Below the pieces are notes generated by a model, which did no database searches, was not told where the DNA came from, and worked only from the letters and a program-made list of their open reading frames with translations. DNA of 64,000 nt, from contig CM035228.1 in the NCBI GenBank assembly GCA_020226215.1, forward strand, positions 60,237,989 through 60,301,988, written 5' to 3'. This document shows, one piece after another, positions 44,315 to 57,612 of this stretch (within the stretch, counting starts at the first letter, position 1; every line of letters starts with the position of its first letter). The DNA is from Sindora glabra (lineage: Eukaryota > Streptophyta > Magnoliopsida > Fabales > Fabaceae). The position numbers and the translations under genes are program-made.

Positions 44315-47173
44315 TATAATGCCCTGAATTTTTAATTTTTATCATTTGAATCTCTAAATTCTGAGGCTGTAGAAACGAAGGGCATGTTTAAATTAGCTTA
44401 GTATGTGAATTCCAAGTTGAAAGGTGTTAAGTGTAAGTGTAACTGAAATTTTAAAGAAAAGGGAACAATAGGAAAGGAATTAATTTTCCTAAATATTATA
44501 GATGATTAGATGAGGTTAGAAAATCCTAGAAATGGGACTTGTCTAAGTCTAACAGTCTACGGATTTTCAGATAGTCAGATAATCCTATGGACTGTATTGC
44601 AAAGTACAAAACGAAGTGTGGGTTAAAGTGTGAATAACCAAAAATTTGGGGTCTAATATGTAATTTTATTTGGTGTGGCCAATAGACACATGACAAGTGT
44701 CAATCATTAGAAGAAACCAATAGACACATGACAAGTGTCATTTTTATAAAGAAATGGCAAGAATAACCTTACTAATTAGCAAGAAAGGACTAAAATACCC
44801 TTGAAAATTTCAAAAATGATCAAAATACTCTTGAAGCTTCATGAAAACTCTTTCTTCTTCTCCTTTCTTCTCCAAAGCCATGGAAGACTCCATGAAAGAA
44901 GCTAAAACCGTGAGCTAGAGAGAAGGAAGAGAGAGAAATTTTCTTTTAGCTTTTTCACCCAAAAATAGTGAGATTTAGGCTTAGGTGTAGAAGACAAAGT
45001 TGCTCCTCTCATCAAGCTCTATCACATGGTGTATTTAGATTGAAGAAACCTCCAAAGTTGATTATGTTTGGTGAGCTCTAAGTGAGGATTTTTAAGTTGC
45101 TCCAAAAGATAAAAATGTTCTCCTCTAAAAGCTCTTCAATGTACTCTTTTTAGTTTATTGAAATTTTGATATTGGTGTGATCAAAGGAGGTTGACCATGG
45201 AGTTTTGGATGATTTGAGCATGTCTAATGATGTTTTGGATATTGTTATGTTGATCTATGGCTTTGGTTTGGTGTAAAAATAAAAAGAAATTATGATGTAC
45301 AAATTAGGGTTTTAGAGGCATAATGGTGTATGTATGGATTTGGCATGATTTGTTTGGAATTTGGCTAAATTGATGAAATTAGAATGATTCTTATGAATTA
45401 TGGAGCCTATGAAAGATGAAATTTTGAATTATGAAAGTTTGTATGAAAATTTCTTTTTGAAAGCTAAAAACCGTAAGCATGGCAAAGGAAGGAGGGAAAG
45501 AGTTTTAGCCATTTAATTGTATTTTTGGAAGTTTGGAATAATGTATTATAATGAAATTTAGGAGGTATTGGAATATACATTAAAAATTTGGACACTTCCT
45601 TCATGGTTTAATGTATGTGGAAGAAGTGAGAATGCATGAAGTTTAAGAAAAATGATGGTGTTCTAATAAGAATTATGATGTGTATTTATGTAGAGCAAGA
45701 AAAGTGGCAAGTTGGAAAGGCAAAGGGATTGTAGAGAAATTTCTAAGTGAGGGCAAAGGAATCATCACTATTAGAAGTTTTAAAAGGTAGCTAGCTTTAT
45801 CCTTAAGCTTTATTTTCCATTTATATGTTTTCTGTATTTTATGCCATTGTATGGAATGTGTATAAAATTGTTGTGTGCGCATTCCAAGAAGATAATAAAA
45901 TATTGTGTGTGAGGCTTATGGCCCGAGTTCCCCGGGATGATAATGAAATTGCTGTGTACGGTATTTATGGCCCGAGTGCTGTGTGCGTGAGGCCTAGGTA
46001 TGATTATCTATGATGGCCATCTACATATCTATATGAGTTCTTTAATGGGCTTGATGATTGCTGTGTGTGGTGCATATTTCTTACAATGGTATGGAATGGT
46101 GTGATAAATGATTATTTGATTTTGGAAATGTATGATTTACTTGCTTAAGGATCTGGAATGGCTTAATATATTTTTCTTGCAATAGCTAGCTACTGGGAAA
46201 CTTTGTTTCTCATGTTTGTATATTGTTTACTAACCATTCCAAGTGATGCTTTCAAAGGCCCTCTTGATAAGGAAGAATAATGTTTTGAAATTGTATTAGA
46301 ATGTTCATAAAGTTTGTGATATTAGTATGTGTTGGATATATGTTTTGTAAGTTGAAATTTCTTTATAATTATATAATCTTTGCCTATGTTGTATGAAATA
46401 CATGAATTTGATGTATTATGAACTAGTTTGGATTGATAAGCCTTTAATATGCAATGTGTGTGAAGTTGGAAAATGACCAAATGAACAATGAACTTGTAGG
46501 GCAGTAAGCTCAGTATGTTTTCAGGGATTTTTGGCTTAGTTATTATGCTCTAAAAATTATGATAAAATTCAGGAGTGGACTTAATTTATGTATCATCCTC
46601 TGTGCTAAAATTAAGCTTAAAATAAGCTCATTTGCTTTGGAAATTTATTACACATTTTGGACTGCCCTGTTCCCGTCACAGTGCTAAATACAAATTGTAA
46701 CTTAGTATTCCGAAGCAGTAAATGGATGATTTTTTATCTGAAAATTTTATGGCAAGTATCTAACATGTTTATCAAGTCCCATACCAAATTTGAGCTTAAT
46801 CAGAGTTGATTTACCACCTGAACTAAGGGCTTTCTTTTACAGTTGTAAATTCTGGACAGCACTAGAACAGGAACACTTTGCTGTGAATTTTAAGAGAACA
46901 AATAATGTCTAAATGATGTCAAATTTTTACATGATGAATTCAATGAGTAGAGGATTCATGGGAACAAATTTCGTAATTTTTGGAGTTCTGAAATGTAGTT
47001 TTACATATTTTTGAAGTTGGTCCAATAATTTTGGAAATGAGCAAAAAAATTTTGAAACTCAGATTTTGTAATATTTTATTTCACAAAATCTTAAATTGGC
47101 TTGTAAGAGACCTAGTTGTGCAATAATTATCTATTTAATGAGTATTAAGGTGTTAATAAGTAAGGGAGTTACA
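44315..47173 (+). repeat. Z 3' LTR
   Basis: 2859 bp. Starts TATAATGCCCTG (the TG end is mutated to TA) and ends GGGAGTTACA, followed by GACTC. Pairs with 34651-37507. Confidence 0.92.
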
Positions 47174-47503
47174 GACTCAGTTGGAATAGAAATATGACTT
47201 CAAATTCTCAACCACATATCACCTCCAAAACATTTAAACCAAGCTTGGGCCAAAACATAAAAATTGTAGTTCTCTCTTTTCTTTCTACCAATATAAAGAT
47301 CGCATTAACCCAACATCCAAAACTCAAGATGTAGCTAAAAAATAAAAATAGTATTAAAATCCAACATTAACCAAATAAATTCATAATATTTTAAAATCAA
47401 CTTTAAATTATAAAATAAGGTCAATTCTGTGAAATTAAGTATGTGTAACCCATTAAGAGATATAAAATAGAGGAAAATAAAATAGTAAATATTTTTTTCA
47501 TCA
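47174..47503 (-). repeat. Athila/Tat-like 5' LTR, outer part
   Basis: Begins with the Z target duplication GACTC (47174-47178) and ends TTTTTTTCATCA (the minus-strand LTR start TGATGAAAA). Continuous with 34650 when Z is removed. Confidence 0.55.
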
Positions 47504-49376
47504 GTGGTGGTGAAGGTTCAACCAATATATCTGTAAGATATATTACAAAGGAGCGAGTTTAGGGTTCAAAGAATAAATACTCCAACATAAGCAACCATAA
47601 CAATGAATTAAACTTACCCACTGGACTATCCTCTTATAAAACATAATCTATAAATATTCATATTATCAAATCATTTTGAAGTAACCTCAAAAGGCTCAAT
47701 TATATAACCATATCATCATAATTATATCATATGAAGGTAATAAATAAAAATAAATTTCAAATCTATGTCATAATGCATAACAATTAATAATAAAAGCAAA
47801 TAAACTTCCTTGTGTCTCTCAAATCAACCTTAAAGTCTCCATAAATTATCCATCCTTGTACCTCCTAGTCAACCTTATATACTTCATAAGCTTATCTTCA
47901 ATAATTAGGCATCTGACATTCACATCATCTCCCCTATCACATTTCTCCTATCATAAGTTACAAATCATTTCACTCACGTATCATATCTCAAGATGCTTTC
48001 ATCGTATTTTCATAACAATATCATGCCTCAATACATGATCACATATCTTATTTCACCTTATAATTACATATACAAGGTCAATTATATCACATACCATGTG
48101 TCACATCATTGTTAAATCTTATTTTTCTTTCATAAGTAACATAATAATTATACTTTTAAGGTATATCATGTGGCATAACATTTAGAATCATGTTTCATAT
48201 CACATTTCTATGTAAACAACTCACATTTATCATATTCTATCTTATTTTGATGATTAGAATCATTACATCCTATATTAGACCTTTACATAACATGATAATA
48301 CAATGTACCTTAGGTATAATCGACTATATAATCAACTATGAAAGTCCCGAGAACAATTTTGAGGTCCATAGTCAATGGTCTCAAGGTAACTCTGGATGTC
48401 TTTAGTCAAGTACTAATATTGAGGGAGTAATTCATGTCCTAGTAGTTGACTGTAGTCACCTATATTGCATAATCTAAGATATAATCAATTATATAGTTAA
48501 CTACTACTTGAGATTTTGCAATTCCCTTGAAAATTTTACTATTCACCAACCCAAAAACTTGCATTTAATGCATTTAGCCACCAACCAATCATAATATACT
48601 CTTAAATACATAAGAATCCCTTACCATTGAAGCTAGTTCTAACATTGAACCCAACCAATGTCATTATTAAACACATAAATCAACCATTTATACTTATATT
48701 CAAGAAAAACACATCTTCTATGATTAAATGCTAAAATCATTAAAATTTAATTACTTAGGATAGAGTATCTACTCACCTACTATGAAGGAAAATACTAGGA
48801 AGTTCAATTTAAGGTTCCTTAACCTTAATTACAATAAAATTAAAGAATTTCTTATGTTAGGGTTCCAATTTTCTGTAGAAGGAAATGAAAAAAATAATTC
48901 AACAAAGATGTTGTTCTTACCTTGATCAAATAAAGAATTAAGGAAGAATGTTTTTTTTCTTTGGATTGATGAAGGAAAGATGAAGGAATAGGAGGAAAAG
49001 AAATGGAGTTCTGAGAGGATTAGGAAAAATAAAGCAAAAGATGATGGGATAATCTTAAAATGAAGAACAGTACATAATAACAATTTTAAAAATATTTCCT
49101 AAATCTACTTCACACTTACATACTCACTCATAATCATTTAAAACTTTAAACCTTATTATTTTACTTATTTTTACTCATCTATTTCTAACCATATCTCCAT
49201 TTCACAACTTACTAAAATATTAAATATTATTTTCTTCAACAATTCATTCATATTTATTCACCAGAAATTTTTTCATATGCATACAAGTTCCATTTAAACA
49301 ATAATATAACAATTATTTCAATTACCCTAATCATAAAGTAAATTCCATGTTATTATATTTTCTAGAGGGCATAACA
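47504..49376 (-). repeat. LTR relic X, right part (chromovirus-type)
   Basis: Its first 156 bp repeat 31510-31665. The right edge reads TCTAGAGGGCATAACA, so on the minus strand the LTR starts TGTTATGCCCTCTAGA. The next bases (49377 on) resume copia Y protease coding, so X was inserted into Y. No coding capacity; the ORFs at 47856-49083 are not supported. Confidence 0.6.
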
Positions 49377-50910
49377 TAAACCCTCTCCTTTATCTTAAAT
49401 TACTTTAGGTAATAGGTTTAATGCCTTTTTTGTTGGATGTGATTTAGTGAATGTTACCCTTGATATATCCTTATCTAAAGTGTTGTGCCTTCCAAACTTT
49501 TCATTTAATATGTTTTCAATTAGTAAATTAACACATGTATATAACTGTGGTATTTTTTTTCTTAGCTATTGTGATTTTAGGATCTTTTAACAAAGATTTT
49601 TTGTAAAGGTACAAATTTAATGGTTTGTATTTTTCTTAAAGAAAAAGTCTCTCAATTAGTTGTTGTTGTTGCTTCTATCATTCCACATCCACTCCATTAT
49701 CAGTTGGGTTATTCATCCTTATCATCTTTACAGAAGTTATATCCTAGTTTAGATTCTATTTCTAGTTTGTATTGAGAGTCATGTCAATTTGCTAAAAATA
49801 GCATCATTAATTTTATGTTGCTTAAGTTAATAAATAGGTTGTATCCCCATTTGAGTTAGTACATGTAAAAATTTAGGGCCTTTGCCCAATTGTTTCTAAG
49901 TTCAATTTTCATTATTTTGTTACTTTTATTGATAATTGTTTAAGAGTTACTTGATTTTATTTGATATAAAAATTATTCATAATTATTTGAGATCTTTTGT
50001 ACTTTCTATGCTAATATTTTGAATCAATTTAATGCATCAATATTTCATTTGTATAGTGATAATGCTAAATAATACTTTTCTACATAATTTGGATTTTATT
50101 TGCCCTAACAAAAAGAAATTAATTAATCTTCCTATGCAATACTCCATATTAAAATGGAGTGGCTAACCAAAAGATTCATCACTTAATGGAAGTTTCATGT
50201 GCTTTATTATTTTAAATGAAAGTGCCTATGATTTGTTAGGCTGATGTAATTTTCACAATTATTTCATGATCAATTGAATATCTTCTATAATTCTTAATTA
50301 TCAAGTACCTTATACTCCATTTTATTTCTTTAGATATTTGTTTCTTCTCACTCTATGTATTTTTGGTAATATGTGCTTTGTTCAAGATCATCAGCCACAA
50401 CTATCCAAATTTGATCTATGGTCCTTAAAATCTATCTTTATTGGTTATTCTTAAACATAAAAAAAGTATTCATGCTATTGTTCTAATTTGACTCATTATC
50501 TTATATCTTTTGATATTACATTTTAAGTCCACTCTATATTTTGGTTCTTTTGAACGTTCCTCTCATACTTGATTCTGACTCTCTTAATGGATATTTTCTT
50601 ATCTATTTTACCTTCTAGGAGTCTTAGGCCCCCTTCTAAGAAAATAATTGGATTTATCCTCCTACTAAACATGATAATTTTCATAGAGTGTAAGTACTAG
50701 CTATAACATTTTTAGTTGAGAATGCCAACCAATCTAGAGTTGAATTGATCATTGAATCATCGTTAGCTTTATCTCCTCTATTAGATTCTTCCTCATCAAA
50801 TTCTCCTCCTTGACCATCTAATTTTAATATTTCTATTGCCCACTAAAAAAATACTTGTAATTAAATTAAGAAAGGTAAAGTAATCACTTTTGTCCCATTT
50901 CCACTTGTGT
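49377..50910 (+). pseudogene. Y protease end, pre-integrase and integrase, and start of the RT linker
   Basis: Plus-strand frames give NRFNAFFVGCDLVNVTLDIS, VLCLPNFSFNMFSISKLTHV (49410-49540), the copia protease-to-integrase lead. Then come YFVTFIDN near 49915-49940, a second-Asp remnant YSDNAK near 50055-50070, NGVANQKIHHLMEV near 50155-50195 (the catalytic Glu replaced by Asn), VFGNMCFVQDHQPQLSKFDL and SIFIGYS near 50360-50450. It ends with a linker and HPISTCVS just before the solo LTR. Many stops. The Y coding resumes at 54384. Confidence 0.75.
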
Positions 50911-50915
50911 GTCTT

Positions 50916-53900
50916 TGTCACGATCCAACCTAATCATGAATAGCGTGGATCCCGTTACCAGTTCCCACAAGCCTTAATAAATTTTCACTTTTCCTATTCA
51001 ACAAGAATTTTCAAATTTCTAAAGGACTTGAATTTTTTTAAAAAATTTCATGGAAAAAGAGGCAAAGTCTTCCCTATTTTTGAACACCTTCCAAGAGGCA
51101 CCCATCTTAAAATGCAAAGCCTGTATATATTCTCAAGTATAATAATATCAAACAAACACATAGTACAATACAATTTCAAACTTGTACACATATAAACGAT
51201 TCAATATATCAAATGTAGAATCAATATTATTTATATTTTAAATTTTAATTATAATTCAAAAAGGATCCCAACTATCAAATCTTCAATCTAGGCAGTCTTT
51301 GCTTCCCATGGATGCATTAAAGCTCGAAGGCATTAATCTTTACTTGAAAACATTAAAACTAAAATGGAGTGAGTTACGAGAACTTAATGAGTATATACCA
51401 ACCACTATCTTGTAGGAGATCATTTTATATATAATAATTGTAGGTTTATCATATCATAAATTAGAAATTAATAACAAACCCATTTTCTAGCATTCTAAAA
51501 CTTACAAAATTGACCTTCAGAATAGAAGTTCTCTTACATATGACTTAAACTCTGGTCTCACATTGTAATTCATGAAAATTACAATTATTTGATAATACTA
51601 TTGTTATTATATCACATACTACCCATTCCAAGTAGATAAAACAATCACAAACAATCATTAAGACCTAAATATAAACAAGTCATCACAAGTACATTATGTT
51701 TTTATAATCATGTCAAACAATGATATCCAATCACAAACAATTTTCAGCATCACGTGTACCACACATCCAATTGTGATAAGCACACATATTGTCACTTCTT
51801 GATTTTTAGGCCAATACTATATTTTTCTCAACTGTTTGCTAGGAATTTCTCATTTAGCTCTCAAACTGAACTTATGTCTTTCATAACTATTTTGCTAGGA
51901 ATTTTTCGTCTAACTTTCTTATCATAGTCCCATTTCCATTTATGATTTCTATCATCATTGCTCTAGCACAACTCACCATTTATAATGCCATTATTGGCAA
52001 GGTTCATAGATACTAAACACATAAGAGCTCAACCTTCATATTACAATCATTTGTAAATCCATCAGTGCCAGATGACTAATTCTTCAATAGATAGAACCAT
52101 CACAACTATCCTTCCACTACACACTCTAATCGATTACTATTCCCTTAACCATTTATTTGCACTTATATCATAAAACTGAACTTATGCCTGAGTACAAATA
52201 TGAATGCATGAATATAAAATTTAAACTATTAATAGGAAGATACAATTCATAATATTCAAATAATCTTTTATTAAAATAAAAATTTACAATGAGATATATA
52301 TTCACCTGATGGTACGTATCTCCTACAAAAACTTGAAATAATTCTTTTTTTCCTACTTAGAAATTACAAAGATAAATTATAAACATAAAACATTACTTGT
52401 AATATTTCTAAATATACTTGGATTCTCTAAAGAAATTCCTCTAGTATCCAAGTTTTAAATTTATAATTAAATCAATACCAATACTATTATTTTTTTTATA
52501 AGTGCAATTCCAATCATGAAATCAATCAATAATGGTGTGTAGATTTCAAAATGATTATATCATTCAGTCTAATTTTTTAAACTCATTACTTCATGTACAA
52601 CATTTCAACAACATTGTCGTAAAATGATATTTCAAAAATCATAACAGCATGTGGAATTTTGCAGTACTAACCATATAAGTGAGTTTTATAAAGCATACAC
52701 CTTATATTTGTTAAATGCCATAATCAATAAAAGATCTAATAAATTAAATTCTCCCAACCCATGAAAAACTCAAGGTACTTAAATGAAATATTTACTAAAA
52801 CTGAACATATGTTATAGAAATTAGAATTTCTTCCAAAAAAAAAAACCTTGATGAATAGGTGAACTATCCGCTCATCTCAATAACCATTTTACGTCAGATT
52901 TTATTTTACGAATAAAAGTTGCCAAACCAATCGAACTAACCTCCATCAAGAAATTGACCAAAAACAATACTAAAAAAATGAATCCCATGTTTCTATTTAG
53001 AGTTATAATTTTATAACTGTCATTTCAACTCAAATATTTTACAATGGTATTTAAGGTTTTAAATTGAAACTAATTGATGAGAGTACATGCCTAAGGTCTT
53101 AAATTAAGCTAATCATCAACCAGTGAACAGAACTATAGATCAAACCGAGCTAGGCAAGAGCTATTTTTGTTTTCCAAATCATGGTCGTAACAGGGTAAAA
53201 CAGAATTGTTAGTGCTAAATGGTGTCGGTAACTACGTCGTATCTGTGACCGTCGCTGGCGCTAACATAAACAGAGGCGCTGAAGTTGCTGTTGGGTTTGA
53301 GGAAGGGGAGGAATAGTACAAGGAAGCTGCGTCTTGAGGTAAAACAAAACCAGCAGAGACCAGCGGCATGACGCCAGTGACGCTCGCAGAGGAGCAGTGG
53401 CCTACATATCTACAACCCGCAACACAACTGCGATTTGCAACTGTTCTCTGCGTCCCTTGCGTGATGCAGCTACCAAAAAACCAGATAGCAGAATGGCAGT
53501 AATAACATAAGGACCGAAAGGGGACACGCAACAGAAATAGCTCATACTGATAGCTTTATGGCCGCATGGAAAAAGGGCAACCACAGAAGAGAGAGAAAGA
53601 GAGAGAGAGAGAATAGCCAGAAACCAAAAATTTTAACAAGAAACAAAAACCCGAAACAGAAACAAAAGAAAAGAGAAGAGAGAGGTTGTGGCGGTGAAAT
53701 GTGGGGAGAGAAAGGGAGTCTGGAACATACAGAAGAAAGGAGCTAAAAAAAGGAGCTGAGAGGGCGTGTGACGGGAATTAAAGAAACCAAAAAGAAAGGC
53801 GCCGACTTTCATATAAACAAGTGGGGCAAAACAAATAAAACAAAGGAGAGCTTTCGGTTTTGACATTATACCTCTCATCCTATTACAAGCCCACCCCCAC

Positions 53901-54025
53901 CCCTTTTTTTTTTTTTTTCTAAATGTTAATCATTATTTCATAAAGATTGTTTCTAGTCCTTCATCTAAATAAAAATTCAATTTCTTTTCCTTTTTTTAAA
54001 AAATTATTTCATTTAAAATTTTTCC

Positions 54026-54056
<31 letters not shown>

Positions 54057-54378
54057 ACATGATAGAATTGAAAATCTTAAAATAAGTGTGGATATCTCCC
54101 TCAATTCAAAAATAAATTTATCAAATATCATCAATTAATTCATAAAATTTTATATTCAATCACTATTTTTAACTTAAAAGAAAATCCTCATAAAATATTT
54201 TAAACAAACTTTGAATTTAAATAAAATTCAATTATTATCTTATGTATTATTTTCAATATTTCAAAACTTTTAATATGAAAAATAAATTTAAAATCAAATA
54301 TCAATGAAATTTAAAATAACTGATCATCCACAAGCAATGAAATTTAGAAATTTGTAAATTTTAACTTGGAATATTATA
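50916..54378 (-). mobile_element. Solo LTR, 3.46 kb, in the Y reverse transcriptase
   Basis: Edges TGTCACGATCC (left) and AATATTATA (right), with flanks GTCTT (50911-50915) and GTCCT (54379-54383), one mismatch. Removing it restores the Y copia reading across the site. Strand is judged minus: 53170-53880 is GC-richer than anything else here, with a minus-strand TATA-like run (TGTTTATATGAAAG near 53805-53820) followed by a long CT-rich leader. The left edge would then be the LTR end (GGATCGTGACA). The ORFs at 53232-53878 are compositional, not genes. Confidence 0.7.
54029..54056. repeat. (TA)n microsatellite
   Basis: About 14 TA units within the solo LTR near its outer edge; a T-run of about 16 occurs at 53906-53921. 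Confidence 0.95.
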
Positions 54379-54383
54379 GTCCT

Positions 54384-55940
54384 ATCCTTCACTGCTTATC
54401 TTCCCCCATTCATTTATTGCCTTGTTATATTTTGTTATTGTTCTTCAGTTTGTCATAAAGGCATTCTCTCATTTTGAGTGGCATATTATTATGAAAGAAG
54501 AAATGATGGCTTTTAATACAAATTAAACATGGGATATTGTGTCTTTATCATATGATAAGCATCTTATTAGGTGCAAATAAGTGTTCACTATAAAAGTTAA
54601 CTTTGATGGTACTATTGCTCATTGATGGCTAATTTAGTGGCAAAAAGGTATTTGTAGACCTATGGTATGGATTATTCAAAAACTTCCTCTCTAATTGCAA
54701 GAATTACTTCAATTTAGCTATTTATGTCTCTTGTTATCTCTCCCAGTTGGCCTCTTTATTAGCTTGATATGAAAATTTTCTTTTTCCATAGTGATTTACT
54801 TGAAGATGTGTGTGGAGCAACAATTTAAGTATCTTGATTAGGGGGAATATAGAAAGTTTTGTCAACTAAAATAAATCTTTTGTATAGTTTGAAGCATTCT
54901 TTTCAAGTTTGATTTGAGAGATATAGTAAGGTAGTGATAGAGTTTAGGATGAAGAAAAGTGATCGTGAACATTTAGTGTTATATGAATAGTCAAATGCTA
55001 GTTATATTCTTCAAGATATCTATATAAATGATATTGTGACTACTAGTAGTAATAAATTAGGCATTTCAAAGTTGAAAGCTTTTCTTAAAACTAAGTTTTA
55101 GACCAAAGATATAAAAATTATCCAATATTTCTTAGATATTGAAATTGCTTGAGCAAGAAAGTGATTTTTCTTATCACAAAGGAAATATGTTCTTAATCTT
55201 GTGATTGAAATACGGATGCTTGGCTCTAGACCCTATAATACTCATATAATTTCAAATGTTAAACTAGACTTAGAAGACGAGGAATTGGTAGAAGATCCAA
55301 ATTAGTAGAGATAGCTAATGGAAAAACTAAACTACCTTACTATAAATAGACTAAACATTGCTTTTCCAGTGAATGTCATAAGTTAGTATATGAACTCTCT
55401 AAGAATTTCTCATTAGGATGTAATCATGCACATCTTAAGATATCTCAAGAAGGTGATTGGATGTGAAAACTTGTATAAATATCATGCACATCTTAAAGAT
55501 TTCTCGAATGTAGATTTAGTAAAATGTCCTATAGATAGAAGGTTCAATTTTAGATATTGTATGTCTTTTGGTGGGAAGTATAAGTGGTGGTGTCTCGTTC
55601 AAGCATAGAGTCCAAGTATTAAGTCATGGCTTACATTGCATCTAAGTTTGTGTGGAAGTCCTACCTTCTTCACTAACTTAGAATTGAGTTTTCTAAAACT
55701 ATGCAGTTATAGTGCTATAATCGGGTTGCTATTTATATTGTTAGAAATCCATTTTTCATAAGCAAAAAATTTAAAAGTCAATTGTCATTTTGGTAGGCAA
55801 GAACTTCAAGAAGTTGATATTAGTCTTGGACATATTAGAACTGGGAAATAATTAGTTAATTTATTTAATAAAGCTTTCCTAGGAAAATGGGTTAATGATA
55901 TTTTTAATAAGTTAGGCACATTTAATATCTATACTCTAGC
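54384..55940 (+). pseudogene. Y reverse transcriptase and RNase H
   Basis: Picks up after the solo LTR with IFPHSFIALLYFVIVL, HFEWHIIMKEEMMAFNTN and a WDIVSLSYDKHLIRCK run (54470-54580), the start of RVT_2. The catalytic loop reads YINDIVTTSSN (about 55018-55050), YVDD changed to YIND. The tail reads SQRKYVLNLVIEIRMLG, then IMHILRYLKKVIGC (55423-55464) and the RNase H fragment DRRFNFRYCMSFGGKY. The C-terminus ends FNKAFLGKWVNDIFNKLGTF close to the polypurine tract. Numerous stops and shifts. Confidence 0.75.
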
Positions 55941-56091
55941 TTAAGGGAAGTATTAATAAGTATTTAAGTTATAGGCTTATAGGCCTAAATGAATCTCAGC
56001 CCAATTATAACCTTATCCCTGTACCTATTCAAATATAAATAGATATGTCTACTTTATTATTAGGAGCTTCCAAAACCACTCTTTCTTAACA
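55941..56091 (+). repeat. Y polypurine tract and 3' LTR
   Basis: TTAAGGGAAG (55941-55950) precedes the LTR (55951-56091, 141 bp), which starts TATTAATAAGTATTTAAG (TG end decayed) and ends CTTTCTTAACA. Confidence 0.78.
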
Positions 56092-57612
56092 TATAAGAAT
56101 GTATGTTGTCATCAATATGATTCAAAATATTATCATTTAACTACTACTAAATACATTTACAAAGTTTTTGTGTTAGGCAATAGTAAACATTATTAGTTAA
56201 CATTCTTACACTTAAAGTAAATCCTTCATTTTTCTATTCAAGATAGTGTATTTAAATGATTCAAATATATCATTTTATTTGTATTAACAACTTTTACATA
56301 AAAAAATAAAATTTTATAACTTAAAGAGTACAATTTGAGAGGATAAGTAATCTTCAAAAGTCAATATAAGATTATTGCTTGATTTCTATACAAATTTGAC
56401 AAACCCACCTTTAAAAAAAACTATTAACTTTTAACCATGTCCTATAAAAGAACATTTATCTTTCTAACATTCATCTTTCTAACCAAATGCTCCAAATAAT
56501 TTCAAAATGAGCACAATCCCAAAATTCTTAAAATTAATGCATAGAAAAGAACTAAAATTTGATGGACACACCAACCTAACAAGTCTTTCACTCCTAATAA
56601 CATTTGCATTAACAACAATTGTTCACCACAAGCCAAATAACATAAATTAAGTTTTAAAGCCAACTTGATGGAAATAACATAATAAGTATTGTGAAAATGT
56701 TATAAATCAATATGAAACACATATTCCCCTTTTTGAGAACTAAAATATAGTCAAGGAACTAATAGAATAATGATAGCATAAATTTAAATGCAATATGCAA
56801 AACAAAACAATAAATGTTGACATGGAATGATCTCTAATGTGAGAATGTAAAAAAAATTAGACCAAGTAAATAAAAATTCACTCTCACCAAATCAAAAAAT
56901 TAGAAAATTTCTGTATAATTAAGAGCATAAGAAAAATTTATTAAACCTTCTAGAACATCAAGAATCACTCATTATTGAATAACATTATCACAAGATGAAA
57001 TACATTAATAAATAATTGATAAAATACTATAAGACATGGTTGACAAATATTTGGTAATTTTTTAGCATGAATTTGATACATTAATTAACCCAATCTTTGC
57101 CTATATAGAAAATATCTAATTAAAATTTTATTCCAATACCAAGAAGAAACCACTAACCAAATGTTCATATAATGAAAATATTGTGGTGACTAAATATTTT
57201 GTTTTCTCCTTTTTTGTCACTAAAATTCCTCTGCCATTCTATAAAGTTTGCATGTCATTTACTCTTCAATAACCACTAAAACACTAGTTTAAGTCAAATA
57301 ATAACATTCATAGTACCAAAATAACCATTACATTATATGCACTTAAAGACTTATATGTGAAATATAAGTTAGGTTATCTTGACATATGAGGGAAATCAAA
57401 CCCAATAGTATTAGTTAACCTTGTTGAGAAACATGGTTAAGGTTTAGAAAGGAAAATTGGTACGTACCACGTGCCTAATTCATGCCCATCAAATTCAAGT
57501 GGCCAATTATACAAGTTGTTAGTGTTTTTAGATTAGAAGTTAAGGGAGTAATTCAAATGAAGATAGTAAAAGACTTCTAGAAGCTATTGCTATTCATACT
57601 AAGATTTTGGGA
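56092..57612. other. AT-rich stretch, no gene
   Basis: No ORF of note, element ends or repeats recognised. Confidence 0.5.

Larger units (their letters stand above)
34651..47173 (+). mobile_element. Ty3/gypsy chromovirus-like element Z, coding blocks permuted
   Basis: Both 2.86-kb LTRs, a primer site and a polypurine tract are in place, and the target duplication GACTC (34646-34650 and 47174-47178) is perfect. By eye the LTRs agree at over 90 percent. Between them lie gag, then integrase C-terminal part, then RNase H C-terminus with integrase zinc finger and core, then protease-RT-RNase H N-terminus, then the chromodomain-type tail. A solo LTR of the same family interrupts gag in inverse orientation. 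The outer structure is intact, so the permuted molecule probably integrated as such. Confidence 0.88.
31666..47503 (-). mobile_element. Athila/Tat-like gypsy fragment, interrupted by element Z
   Basis: The minus strand has a 5' LTR (about 33390-34650 plus 47179-47503, split by Z), a TGGCGCC-type primer site (33372-33389) and a short decayed internal part to 31666. No 3' LTR is seen on the left, so the copy is 3'-truncated or was inserted incomplete. The right LTR edge reads TGATGAAAAAAATATTT on the minus strand. A minus-strand TATA-like box (CATATAAAAGG) is at about 34340-34350. Confidence 0.6.
30217..56091 (+). mobile_element. Ty1/copia retrotransposon Y, host of a multi-level nest
   Basis: Short LTRs at 30217-30367 and 55951-56091 bracket copia coding remnants in normal order: protease end, pre-integrase, integrase (49377-50910), RT and RNase H (54384-55940). 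About 18.4 kb between roughly 31.0 kb and 49376 and 3.5 kb at 50916-54378 are later insertions. Flanks TGCAA (30212) and TATAA (56092) agree at 3 of 5, the differences being transitions. Without insertions Y would be about 4 kb. All coding is broken by stops. Gag is not convincingly visible. Confidence 0.75.

Noticed and set aside
53232..53878. ORFs in both strands of the GC-rich patch
   Set aside because: GC-rich sequence lacks stops by chance; the region lies inside a solo LTR with a defined target duplication.
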